DNA of 64,000 nt. Source: Candidatus Buchananbacteria bacterium CG10_big_fil_rev_8_21_14_0_10_33_19 (lineage in GTDB: Bacteria > Patescibacteria > ABY1 > 2-01-FULL-39-33). The position numbers were made by a program, and so were the translations under genes. Location: assembly GCA_002773855.1 (NCBI GenBank), contig PEZY01000005.1, positions 225,809-289,808 of the forward strand. The letters run 5' to 3'. The notes under the pieces were generated by a model. It did no database searches. It was given only the letters and a program-made list of their open reading frames with translations, and was not told the DNA's origin. Positions 17,437 to 25,547 of the stretch are shown piece after piece (within the stretch, counting starts at the first letter, position 1; every line of letters starts with the position of its first letter).

Positions 17437-19092
17437 TTAGACGGATTTTATTTTTTTAACTTTGCTTTTATCAGCTAATGGCACACTAAAAGAAAATTTA
17501 CTACCTTTGTTTGGCCCAGGGCTCTCACCCCAAATACGACCACCCAAATTTTCGACTACCATGCGGGCAAAATACATGCCCAAGCCAGTACCTTCGGTAT
17601 AGACTTGCATCATACCTTTGCCTCGCACAAATTTTTCAAACAAACGCGGTAAATCTTCTGGTAGCACACCGATGCCGGTGTCCTGACAAGCAAAAACCAC
17701 CGACTGACTCTCCTGATGCAGACTGACAGTGATAGAGCCATGCTCTGTATATTTAATAGAGTTATCAATTATATTAGAAATAACTTCTTTAATCTTCTGA
17801 GCATCAACTGCCACTTCTGGTACATCTGGATCTGGATAAAACTCCAAAGATAATTTTTTATCAGTGGCTCTTTTTTGAAAACCTTCAACAATATCTTTTA
17901 TAACCTTAGTTAAATCAGTTGGCTGAATATCAAACTGCAAATTACCAGATTCAATCCTAGAAATATTAAGTAGACTTTCCACCAAACTAATTAATCTTTC
18001 ATTGGATAAATAAACCTTACTTAAATTATCTTTAACAATTTTAGGAATCCTACCAAAACTACCCTCTTGCATCATAGAAACATATCCCTTGATCACAGTG
18101 AGTGGAGTGCGCAGTTGATGAGAAGCGATAGACAAAAACTCTGATTTTGCTTCATCTAATTTTTTTAATTCAGTATTAACTTTCTTTAAATTATTGCTAG
18201 CCGCTTTAAGATTATTAGTTAAAGATTCAATTTTTTCACGACGAGCAATTTCATTTAATACCGATCTAATAAGTAATAGTATAAAAAATATAGTTAATAC
18301 AAACATTACTACCCGATACACTAATTCAAAGCTTTCTTTAGCCTCCACAACATAAAAGCCAGATACAGTAACAATAAAAATAGAAAATATAATAGTTGTA
18401 ATAATTTTTACATCAATTAAACGTCGCTTGATTAAAGCATAGGCCATAAAAGCAATCCAAATTACAGTAGAAATCTGACCAATCCAATTGAGATCTAAGA
18501 AACCAAACCAAGGCAAAAATAAATTAGTGCTCAAAGAAATAAAGGATGAAGCTAATAGACCAATAAATAAATACTTTAACTGACTTCTAATTGATCCAGA
18601 TGATTTATATATATCAGAAAATAAATTGATCAATGTCCATAAAAAATACATAGAAACATTAATAGTATAAATTAAGTAACCAGACCCAAAAACAATATTA
18701 TTTCTAATTTTAGAAATAATCTGGACATCACTAACCACCATATTAGTGAACAATGTTATATAAAAAATCACTAAAGCTGGTAAGGAAATAAATAAAAGTA
18801 TGAGTTTATTTCGCCAAAAAACCTTTTCCACTGGAAAAACAAAGGTAAAAAATAAAAAAAATAATGGAATGAATACAGCTACTGCATAAAATAATCTCAC
18901 CAACAGTAAAGCCAAACTAACCTGAGTAATCGTATTATAAATTATAATTAAAACTGCCCATAGCACTACATTAAAAACAACTATACTAAACAAAATATTG
19001 GATTTTTTAATAGGCCGTTGTAATAATATAATAAAACCCAAGAAAAAATTTATCAGGCTGACAATTATTAAAATGATGGTTTTTATGTCCAT
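17437..19092 (-). CDS. Membrane sensor histidine kinase (first of a tandem pair)
   Basis: A 551-residue sensor kinase. Residues 1-280 contain about eight hydrophobic segments (a 7TM-type sensory region). A coiled linker leads to the HisKA domain with the phosphorylated His at about 325 (SIASHQLRTPLTV). The ATPase domain has intact N (SNIIDNSIKY), G1 (DTGIGVLPEDL) and G2 (TGLGMYFARMV) boxes. It is highly similar to the next gene upstream, especially through the HisKA domain, so the two arose by duplication. Ligand unknown; no adjacent response regulator. Both genes are co-directional with a 36-bp gap. Confidence 0.93.
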   Translation of the reverse strand: MDIKTIILIIVSLINFFLGFIILLQRPIKKSNILFSIVVFNVVLWAVLIIIYNTITQVSLALLLVRLFYAVAVFIPLFFLFFTFVFPVEKVFWRNKLILLFISLPALVIFYITLFTNMVVSDVQIISKIRNNIVFGSGYLIYTINVSMYFLWTLINLFSDIYKSSGSIRSQLKYLFIGLLASSFISLSTNLFLPWFGFLDLNWIGQISTVIWIAFMAYALIKRRLIDVKIITTIIFSIFIVTVSGFYVVEAKESFELVYRVVMFVLTIFFILLLIRSVLNEIARREKIESLTNNLKAASNNLKKVNTELKKLDEAKSEFLSIASHQLRTPLTVIKGYVSMMQEGSFGRIPKIVKDNLSKVYLSNERLISLVESLLNISRIESGNLQFDIQPTDLTKVIKDIVEGFQKRATDKKLSLEFYPDPDVPEVAVDAQKIKEVISNIIDNSIKYTEHGSITVSLHQESQSVVFACQDTGIGVLPEDLPRLFEKFVRGKGMMQVYTEGTGLGMYFARMVVENLGGRIWGESPGPNKGSKFSFSVPLADKSKVKKIKSV

Positions 19093-19128
19093 AAAATATT
19101 ATTTATAATCTCTTAGCTAATACTCGTT

Positions 19129-20760
19129 TTATTTTTTAACATCAGAAATTGGAATACTAAACAAAAAATTAGCGCCTTTGTTTTCTCCATCGCTTTCTAC
19201 CCATATTTTACCATTCATATTTTCTATGACCATTTTAGAAAAATAAAGATCCAAACCATTGTCACCAGTAAACGAGGATGTCGCATTATTTTTTTTAATA
19301 AACTGATTAAATATATCTGGTAATTTTTCTACGGCAATACCCATACCAGTATCTTGACAACTAAAAACCACTGATCCAGTATTACATGATAAACTAAGAT
19401 TAATGGAACCTTGGTCGGTATATTTAATAGCATTGTCAATAAAGTGAACTATAACCTCTTTGATACGATCTGCATCAATTAAAACTTTAGGAATATTTTT
19501 ATCAATAACAACATTTAATTTTATCTTTTTCTTTTTAAATTTTTTAACATAACTAGGAACTAAAGTCTTAATAATCTCAGAAATAGCAGTTGATTTAATA
19601 TTAAATTCCAATCTACCAGCCTCCATTCGAGATATATTCAATAGATTTTCTACTAAATTAATTAATCTTTCATTAGCAGCATAAACTTTAGTTAAATTAG
19701 TCTTAATTAATTTTGGTATTTTCCCAAAACTACCTTCTAGCATCATAGACACATAACCTTTAATAACTGTCAACGGTGTTCGTAGCTGATGCGAAGCAAT
19801 GGATAAAAATTCTAGCTTAGCTTGATCAATTCTTTTAATTTTATCATTCGCTTTTTCTAAATTTTTAGTTACTTTACGTAAATCTTTTGATAATAACTCC
19901 ATTTCTTCACGTCTTTTAACATCTTTTTGGACTAGTCTAATTAACAAAACAGCAAAAGTAATAGTGATAATAAAAATACCAATTCTGATAATAAAATCAA
20001 TCGTAGATTTATTAGAAAAAACATCAGTAAAAGTTACCAAGCTTAACAAAACAGCAATGACCTGCGTCGCAATTACTTTAACATTTAAAAAATTATATTT
20101 AATAATACTATAAACGATAGTTATTACAACAATAAATAAGGCGATTGGACCAGTCCAAGCGTAGCGAAAATCTCCCAAGGCCACCAAAATCATATTCACA
20201 AAACCAGAATAAATCAACGGTAAAGAGACGCTTAAAAGAAAGATTAATATCATTTTTCGTCTTTTACCATGAGACTTAAACAATTTTAAAAATAGAATCA
20301 ATAAGCCACCACCCATATACAAAAAAAAGTAGGTAAAATAAAAGTAATATATTGGACCATACATTAAAGTTCTAACTCTATCATTAAACTCTAATCCAAT
20401 AATAATCTGTCTATTTATAAACAAGAAATGAGTTATCAATATGATGGGAATATAATAAAATAATTGAACAAATTTATTTAAAGGTATCTTCTCATCAGGA
20501 TAAACCAAAGCAAAATAAAAAAAGCTGTGCGCAATAAGTGCTCCAGCTAAATGCAGAATTAACGACCAAATAAAAACATTTGTCCAATTCTCGGGTGTAC
20601 TTTCATACATCATCATAGAAAATGACCAAAATCCCAAACTAAAAGCAAATGCCGCAAACCACCGATTAATCAAACTTTTAACATTCTGAGTCAAGATGGT
20701 TAACCCTAAAGCAAAATTTAAAAAAGCAACCGAAACTAAAACTATAATTTTTATACTCAT
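19129..20760 (-). CDS. Membrane sensor histidine kinase, paralog with altered ATP-binding boxes
   Basis: A 543-residue paralog of the kinase at 17437. The membrane region is similar in layout and the H box (SIASHQLRTPLTVIKGYV) is intact. In the ATPase domain the N box reads VHFIDNAIKY, with His in place of the first Asn (the Mg-binding residue in this family). The G2 box reads NGLDLYFSKMV rather than GLGL. These changes suggest weak or lost kinase activity, with a role as phosphatase, dimer partner or phosphoacceptor; that is inference. It has no SD, and no receiver gene is nearby. Confidence 0.9.
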   Translation of the reverse strand: MSIKIIVLVSVAFLNFALGLTILTQNVKSLINRWFAAFAFSLGFWSFSMMMYESTPENWTNVFIWSLILHLAGALIAHSFFYFALVYPDEKIPLNKFVQLFYYIPIILITHFLFINRQIIIGLEFNDRVRTLMYGPIYYFYFTYFFLYMGGGLLILFLKLFKSHGKRRKMILIFLLSVSLPLIYSGFVNMILVALGDFRYAWTGPIALFIVVITIVYSIIKYNFLNVKVIATQVIAVLLSLVTFTDVFSNKSTIDFIIRIGIFIITITFAVLLIRLVQKDVKRREEMELLSKDLRKVTKNLEKANDKIKRIDQAKLEFLSIASHQLRTPLTVIKGYVSMMLEGSFGKIPKLIKTNLTKVYAANERLINLVENLLNISRMEAGRLEFNIKSTAISEIIKTLVPSYVKKFKKKKIKLNVVIDKNIPKVLIDADRIKEVIVHFIDNAIKYTDQGSINLSLSCNTGSVVFSCQDTGMGIAVEKLPDIFNQFIKKNNATSSFTGDNGLDLYFSKMVIENMNGKIWVESDGENKGANFLFSIPISDVKK

Positions 20761-20823
20761 AAAAAACCCCCGATGAATAATACTACATTAATTATAGTTT
20801 TTTCACCAAGGGGCGTCAATCAT

Positions 20824-21447
20824 TTAAGATTGTTGTTTGTTATAAATTTTTTGAAAAATTTCAAATGACATCACACGATATGTCAAATCCATAGCATTAA
20901 TTAGTTGTCCAGATACGTAGACACTAATCAACATACTTGTAGTATTAACTCTATCGCCAGAAAATTCTACTACTAATAACAAGTTATCATTGGGCACAAT
21001 AAATGGTTTGCGATGACCATTAATTTTAGGCATAAAACTTTTAATAAACGCCACTGTAGACGCCAAAGCTACCATTTTTCCATGATCTTTACCGTTGCCA
21101 TTGCTATCATTGGTAGCCAAAATAAGTATTGAACCAATTTGGGCCATAATCTGACCAAGCTTAGCCATAGGCAACATTGGATACCCAGGAAAATGATCTT
21201 CACAAAAATCAAACGGAATTACAATATTAGAAAAAATACGATGATGATCATCATCTAAAACTGCCGAATTAAAAAATGATTGTTTTGGACCTTCGGCAAT
21301 AATGCCATCAATTTCAGCTTTACTTAAAAGCTGCAAATCAGTAGCACTATCAGGAATAGACAATGACTCGGGAATTTCTACTTTCAAGTAATCATGCAAT
21401 AAATCAATAAACCCATCTTTGCTAGTAATATGCATCTTAGTTGTCAT
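20824..21447 (-). CDS. FabZ/hotdog-like protein with altered catalytic residue
   Basis: The segment EDHFPGYPMLPMAKLGQIMAQ matches the hotdog-fold dehydratase FabZ, which removes water from 3-hydroxyacyl-ACP. The catalytic His of HFPG is present, but the catalytic Glu position (LEAMAQ in FabZ) reads GQIMAQ. An N-terminal extension of about 80 residues precedes the hotdog core. Start chosen at 21447 (MTTKMHITSKDG) because AGGAG lies 10 nt upstream. The gene lies at the start of a block with a methyltransferase and a hydroxyacyl-CoA dehydrogenase. It could be a non-catalytic acyl-binding protein. Fold confidence is good, reaction uncertain. Confidence 0.75.
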   Translation of the reverse strand: MTTKMHITSKDGFIDLLHDYLKVEIPESLSIPDSATDLQLLSKAEIDGIIAEGPKQSFFNSAVLDDDHHRIFSNIVIPFDFCEDHFPGYPMLPMAKLGQIMAQIGSILILATNDSNGNGKDHGKMVALASTVAFIKSFMPKINGHRKPFIVPNDNLLLVVEFSGDRVNTTSMLISVYVSGQLINAMDLTYRVMSFEIFQKIYNKQQS

Positions 21448-21584
21448 TATAGTATCTCCTATGTTTGTATTAACAAAAGTGCAATCCGTAGACATACGGT
21501 AACATATTACTGTACCTCATTAACATAAAAATGTCAAGGTAAAAATAAAAAACCCATCCTCCTTAGGAGGATGGGTTTAAACTA

Positions 21585-22550
21585 CTAAATTTTGCGAGCT
21601 ACTACTATTACACCTTGCTTGGCGTAATACTGACCAGAGCTTGATTCCACAAGCTCAAAGCCAGATTGCTTAAGCAGGTCTTGCCAGTCATCAACCGACA
21701 GATAGTGAGCATGACCTTCTTGTTCAACTTGATTCATAAATGCCGAGAGTTTTTTGGCTTTAAAGCCGCCACTCAAGGCACGATACAATCCTTTCAAATT
21801 AAAATTCTTAATCAAATACCAAAGAGAATCTCGCAATACTGCTCCCCAGTCCGGATTAGGACCAGGTGACGATACAGCTAGATAACCGCCAGGCTTAAGA
21901 ACTCGATTAATATCTGCCAAGCATCGAAGCAAAGCTTTTTTACTATCGCAGACAATTTCACCGTTTTCAAACCACCAGCCGGCATACATTATACCGCCTA
22001 AACTGGAGACTACGCAATCCGCGGAGTTATTCCAGATAGGTAGTTCTGACATTGTCGATGACTGTACCAAGGCCACGCCCTGACGATAGCCAGAGTCTTT
22101 AAGTGTCTGAGGTACTTGTGACAAAGACTTCCAATCAATATCAACCGCAAAAATCTTTTTGACTTGGTGACCATTTGTTTCAAACAAACGGGCACAGAAA
22201 TTACCAGCACCGCAACCTAGATCGACTAGAGTCTCACCTAAATACGGTGACACCATTTTGGCCAACTGCTCCTGTAATTCAATATACGGGTGAGAAGTGG
22301 AATTAAGTAGCCATAAGACTTTCTCATTCCATTCCCAGAAATCACGAATAAATCCGCGAACCTGAGAATTTTTTCTCAACCGTTTAAATTCAGGACTCTC
22401 AAAAAATTCCGGCGAATCCTCTACCAGCTCATCGGTAATACGATGAAAGCGAATCTTGGTACGCCGACGTTTTAATTCTTCCGAGACTTTCTGGGGTGAC
22501 ATTCGCCGCCCAAGCCTCTCCATTATCTTCCGATGATGAGCGTGCGCCAT
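21585..22550 (-). CDS. Class I SAM-dependent methyltransferase
   Basis: The Rossmann methyltransferase signature is LVDLGCGAGNFCARL (about residues 112-126), with an acidic residue after it in FAVDIDW and the later VLKPGGYLAVSSPGPNPDW. The 100-residue N-terminal part is charged and helical and not part of the core. The substrate is unknown. The clear SD (AAAGGGG, 6 nt before ATG) and neighbours (FabZ-like and hydroxyacyl-CoA dehydrogenase) suggest it belongs to a small acyl-metabolism block. Its base composition looks less AT-rich than the housekeeping genes. Confidence 0.85.
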   Translation of the reverse strand: MAHAHHRKIMERLGRRMSPQKVSEELKRRRTKIRFHRITDELVEDSPEFFESPEFKRLRKNSQVRGFIRDFWEWNEKVLWLLNSTSHPYIELQEQLAKMVSPYLGETLVDLGCGAGNFCARLFETNGHQVKKIFAVDIDWKSLSQVPQTLKDSGYRQGVALVQSSTMSELPIWNNSADCVVSSLGGIMYAGWWFENGEIVCDSKKALLRCLADINRVLKPGGYLAVSSPGPNPDWGAVLRDSLWYLIKNFNLKGLYRALSGGFKAKKLSAFMNQVEQEGHAHYLSVDDWQDLLKQSGFELVESSSGQYYAKQGVIVVARKI

Positions 22551-22587
22551 GTCTATCCCCTTTCTAAGGTTAGAGCTCTAATTATTG

Positions 22588-23394
22588 CTAATAACTATAA
22601 AATCCTGAGCCACTTTTTTGGCCCAATTTTCCAACTGAAACTTTTTCCTGTAAAATTTTGGGAATCGGTTTGCCATGCATTTGAAGCAAATGAGCCACCA
22701 AATCCAAACCGACCATATCCATTACCTGAAAAGGACCGGCCGACATACCAGTAGCCGTCCGCCAAGCCAGATCAATATCCTCGGGTGAGGAAATATCTCG
22801 CTCAGCTAAACTAAGAGACGATTCTTTTATCGCTTCCCACATATACCCAAAGACAAATCCCGGGTTGGAGCGATGTAGTACTATCGGTACCAAATGAACC
22901 GACTGGCAAAATTCTATGACCGTATCAATAGTCTCTTGACTGGTTTTGGTTCCACGGCCAATCTCCACCAAAGGACGTTCCCAAACTGGTGGCAGAAAAT
23001 GCATATTGCACATCCGACAATCTGTAGCAGAGTCTGTTTCCAGCATGGTAACCGGCATAAACGAACTATTCGTAGCCAAAATACCAGAAACACCACTTGC
23101 TATCAAACCTTTGAATAATTCCACTTTCAGATCTTTGTCTTCAGTAGTGCAATCAATAAATAATTGATAATTATGTCGTAGATCACTGTTAGCAATTACG
23201 CCAGGGTAAATATCAATATCTAAATCGGAAACTTCAAATTTACTACTCAAACTATTGATAATATTCATCGATTGATCAAGCACTTGCATACTCAAATCTG
23301 TCAATAATATCTTGACACCTTTCATTGCTAAATAAAAAGCGATCTGAGCGCCCATAAATCCACCGCCAATAATACACACTTTATTTATATTCAT
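22588..23394 (-). CDS. 3-hydroxyacyl-CoA dehydrogenase family protein
   Basis: A 268-residue NAD-dependent dehydrogenase. The N-terminal nucleotide-binding motif is IGGGFMGAQIAFYLA (8-22). The catalytic region shows NMHFLPPV with the active His, and EIGRG, equivalent to EVVxG, with the paired Glu. The C-terminal 3HCDH domain has SNPGFVFGYMWEA, DLAWRTATGMSAGPFQVMD, and ends with the family hallmark KSGSGFYSY. The family makes or oxidises 3-hydroxybutyryl-CoA or longer acyl chains. Own promoter TTGACA, 17 bp, TAATAT and an AAGGAGAA SD. No thiolase or enoyl-CoA hydratase is nearby, so the pathway is unclear. Confidence 0.9.
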   Translation of the reverse strand: MNINKVCIIGGGFMGAQIAFYLAMKGVKILLTDLSMQVLDQSMNIINSLSSKFEVSDLDIDIYPGVIANSDLRHNYQLFIDCTTEDKDLKVELFKGLIASGVSGILATNSSFMPVTMLETDSATDCRMCNMHFLPPVWERPLVEIGRGTKTSQETIDTVIEFCQSVHLVPIVLHRSNPGFVFGYMWEAIKESSLSLAERDISSPEDIDLAWRTATGMSAGPFQVMDMVGLDLVAHLLQMHGKPIPKILQEKVSVGKLGQKSGSGFYSY

Positions 23395-23483
23395 GACAAG
23401 TTCTCCTTTTTGTTCAATTGTAAGGTTCGATTTCTAAACAAATATTATCATAAAAGTTATATTTTGTCAAGTAAAATTAAATA

Positions 23484-23639
23484 AAAAAATAGACCGAGGC
23501 GGGACCTGGGTCTAGATTCAGAGATATCGCTTTAGTCAAGCAACGAACAGCAGCTACCCTGTTCAGTGTTTGCCTCACGACTGTTTGCCCCTCTCTGAAG
23601 GAGCGAAAAAATGAATGCGTTAGATAATGTACTATGAAT
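23484..23639 (-). ncRNA. Candidate small structured RNA
   Basis: A consensus promoter (TTGACA 23674-23669, 17 bp, TATAAT 23651-23646) drives the minus strand and ends at a terminator (AGACC/GGTCT, 23513-23491, then seven T). The RNA of about 155 nt has no credible ORF. TTCAGAGA pairs with TCTCTGAA (23599-23592 with 23524-23517) and encloses a long hairpin (23582-23534) built of AGTC/GACT, AGGCAA/TTGCTT and GAACAG/CTGTTC. I do not recognise the family. It sits between the hydroxyacyl-CoA dehydrogenase and fadL-like genes, each of which has its own promoter. Confidence 0.65.
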
Positions 23640-23718
23640 ACCTGTATTATACATACATGCAACAATTATGTCAAGTGTCAAGTGTGGATAACTACCACCA
23701 ACAACTGCTATTCTGACA

Positions 23719-23747
23719 TTGACTAAATTTAAGAAAAATGCTAAAAT
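23719..23747 (+). promoter_or_regulatory. Promoter of the FadL-like gene
   Basis: TTGACT (23719-23724), 17 bp, TAAAAT (23742-23747). The ATG at 23804 has CGGAG 11-12 nt upstream as an SD. Confidence 0.7.
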
Positions 23748-23803
23748 ATAATGTTAGCGAGAAGTAGCTAGTTTTTCAACAAAAAAACGGAGATACAGAA
23801 AAA

Positions 23804-24985
23804 ATGAAACGATCAGTCCTTTTGACAATTTTAATTTCCATTTTACTAAGCAACCAATGTTTTGCTGGTGGTCTCAATCGCATCGGTGGCATAGGCTCCC
23901 GGGCTGGTGGCATGAGTGGTGCTTTTACTGCTATTGCTGATGATGTCACTCTCTTTTACTACAACCCAGCCGGCATGTCTCAATTTGAGACCACTTATAT
24001 CGAAGCCGGGGTTGATGTTGTCGTCCCTCGCCTAAAATATAATGGTCATAATTCTGACAATGATGCTTGGCACGCCCTACCTTATGCCGGGGTAATCTAT
24101 CCGGCAAACGATCGCGTCAATATTGGACTGGGTTTGACCGTGCCTTATGGCATGGGGGCTAGCTTCAAAAAAAGTTGGCCACTACCGGAGACAGAAACTC
24201 TACTTAGTCTAACCAATATTACACCAGCCCTGTCACTCAAATTGTGTGACAAATTTTATGTAGGCGTTGGACTCAATATCGGTTATGGCCAATTTAAATA
24301 CCGGGCACCATTTGATGTTGATGGAATTTTTCTGCCCATTTGCACCGACAACGAAGCTAGTGGCTTTGGACTAGGTACTACTATTGGACTGATGTATTTT
24401 CCTACCGACAAATTAACTTTTGGTCTCACTTATATGAGTGAGCTAAAGGTTAATTTCAATGGCGAATCTGATATTTCTATCGGCCCAATTAGTATTCGCG
24501 ATAAATTCAAAAGCGACTTCACTTTCCCGCCACGTTTGGGATTGGGCATCGCCTATCAATTTACCGATAGATTAACTGTTGATTTCGATGCCAATTGGTA
24601 TGGCTATTCCAAAACTGTTAACAGTATGACGCTGCAGTTTGATAAGTTAAATTTTGGCAAAACTACCAAGCTAAATTGGCAAGATAATTTTAGTCTACAC
24701 CTTGGAGCTCGCTATCGCCTAAACAACGATTGGTGGCTACGAGCTGGTATGGCTTATCAAAATTCTGCTATTCCTGATTCAACCATTAGTCAATTAACAC
24801 CCGATGCCAGTGGTTGGGACGTGGCCTTTGGTCTGGAATGCGAAAAAGACAACTTCTCATTTGGTGTTGGTACTATCTACGGCTGGGGTGAAAATGATGT
24901 AGAACCAAACTTCGGCGTTCGCTACCCTGGCAAGTATGAAGCTCAAACATTAACAGTTGGTCTTCAAGCTAGTTGGAAATTCTAG
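23804..24985 (+). CDS. FadL/OmpP1/TodX-type outer-membrane beta-barrel protein
   Basis: FadL-family barrels carry long-chain fatty acids or hydrophobic compounds across the outer membrane of Gram-negative bacteria. The protein has a signal peptide (charged start, hydrophobic VLLTILISILL, cut after CFAGG) and the FadL N-terminal signature GSRAGGMSGAFTAIADD plus YNPAGMSQ. Beta-strands alternate polar and hydrophobic residues throughout, ending in a terminal Phe (LQASWKF), the usual outer-membrane sorting signal. 393 residues, near family size. Codon and base use are visibly richer in GC than flanking genes. Patescibacteria are generally thought to lack an outer membrane, so the gene is unexpected here; transfer is the simplest explanation. 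Confidence 0.9.
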   Translation: MKRSVLLTILISILLSNQCFAGGLNRIGGIGSRAGGMSGAFTAIADDVTLFYYNPAGMSQFETTYIEAGVDVVVPRLKYNGHNSDNDAWHALPYAGVIYPANDRVNIGLGLTVPYGMGASFKKSWPLPETETLLSLTNITPALSLKLCDKFYVGVGLNIGYGQFKYRAPFDVDGIFLPICTDNEASGFGLGTTIGLMYFPTDKLTFGLTYMSELKVNFNGESDISIGPISIRDKFKSDFTFPPRLGLGIAYQFTDRLTVDFDANWYGYSKTVNSMTLQFDKLNFGKTTKLNWQDNFSLHLGARYRLNNDWWLRAGMAYQNSAIPDSTISQLTPDASGWDVAFGLECEKDNFSFGVGTIYGWGENDVEPNFGVRYPGKYEAQTLTVGLQASWKF

Positions 24986-24994
24986 CTCAAAACC

Positions 24995-25030
24995 AAACCC
25001 GCCCCGATACAATATCGGAGCGGGTTTTAT
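24995..25030 (+). terminator. Terminator of the FadL-like gene
   Basis: Outer stem AAACCCGC/GCGGGTTT and inner stem CCGATA/TATCGG, followed by a T-rich run. Confidence 0.85.
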
Positions 25031-25032
25031 TT

Positions 25033-25353
25033 TTATTTTTTCATTTTTTTATCAGCTAATTGCTTACTCAATTTAACCACCTCATCAAAATCATCATCCT
25101 CCGAAATAATATTTCGCTTTCTTATATCGCACCTCTCACATTCATGAACTAAAATCCAATTTTGACCCTCTTTATATAAATCCACTGGTCGCATCATACC
25201 AGCACACTCCTCGGCTCTATCACCAGGATTAATATCAACATGCTTAGACCACAAACACTGAGGACAATGGTTGGTATAACCAGTTCCCTTTACATTTGTA
25301 CCACAATTAGCACAAGTGAAATCTTCTCTTTTTTTAGTAAATCTTTTTGGCAT
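25033..25353 (-). CDS. RNHCP-domain zinc-ribbon protein
   Basis: A 106-residue protein with cysteine pairs CANCG (about 14-17), CPQC (31-34) and CERC (about 74-77), plus histidines in NHCPQC and VHECERC, which match the RNHCP domain, a zinc-binding module of unknown role. Basic at both ends (MPKRFTKKRE and LADKKMKK), so nucleic-acid binding is possible. It is monocistronic on the minus strand between the FadL-like gene (convergent) and the tRNA-His terminator. Confidence 0.85.
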   Translation of the reverse strand: MPKRFTKKREDFTCANCGTNVKGTGYTNHCPQCLWSKHVDINPGDRAEECAGMMRPVDLYKEGQNWILVHECERCDIRKRNIISEDDDFDEVVKLSKQLADKKMKK

Positions 25354-25428
25354 ATTAATACAGTTATATTAAATTAAATCTAATAAAAATTCAAATTAAT
25401 AATTAAACTTAATAATTACAAATAAAAA

Positions 25429-25450
25429 GAGAGGTGTGTTGACACCTCTC
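25429..25450 (-). terminator. Terminator after tRNA-His
   Basis: GAGAGGTGT/ACACCTCTC with a 4-nt loop, then TTTTTATTTG on the minus strand; it closes the hisS-tRNA-His unit. Confidence 0.85.
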
Positions 25451-25456
25451 AAATTT

Positions 25457-25533
25457 TGGGGGGCACGACGGGGGTCGAACCCGTGACCTCTAGGACCACA
25501 ACCTAGCGCTCTAGCCAACTGAGCTACATGCCC
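25457..25533 (-). tRNA. tRNA-His (anticodon GTG)
   Basis: Complete cloverleaf: acceptor GGGCATG/CGTGCCC, D arm GCTC/GAGC, anticodon arm CTAGG-TTGTGGT-CCTAG, T arm ACGGG-TTCGACC-CCCGT. CCA is encoded (25459-25457) after discriminator C. The base before position 1 is C in the gene, so the extra G(-1) typical of tRNA-His is not encoded at that site. The tRNA begins 14 bp after the hisS stop, in the same direction. Confidence 0.97.
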
Positions 25534-25547
25534 GTATTATTAAAGAC

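Noticed and set aside
23477..23665. 62-codon minus-strand ORF across the small RNA
   Set aside because: Its start region overlaps the RNA's promoter, its end runs into the terminator, and it has no SD or family features; the structured RNA explains the region better.
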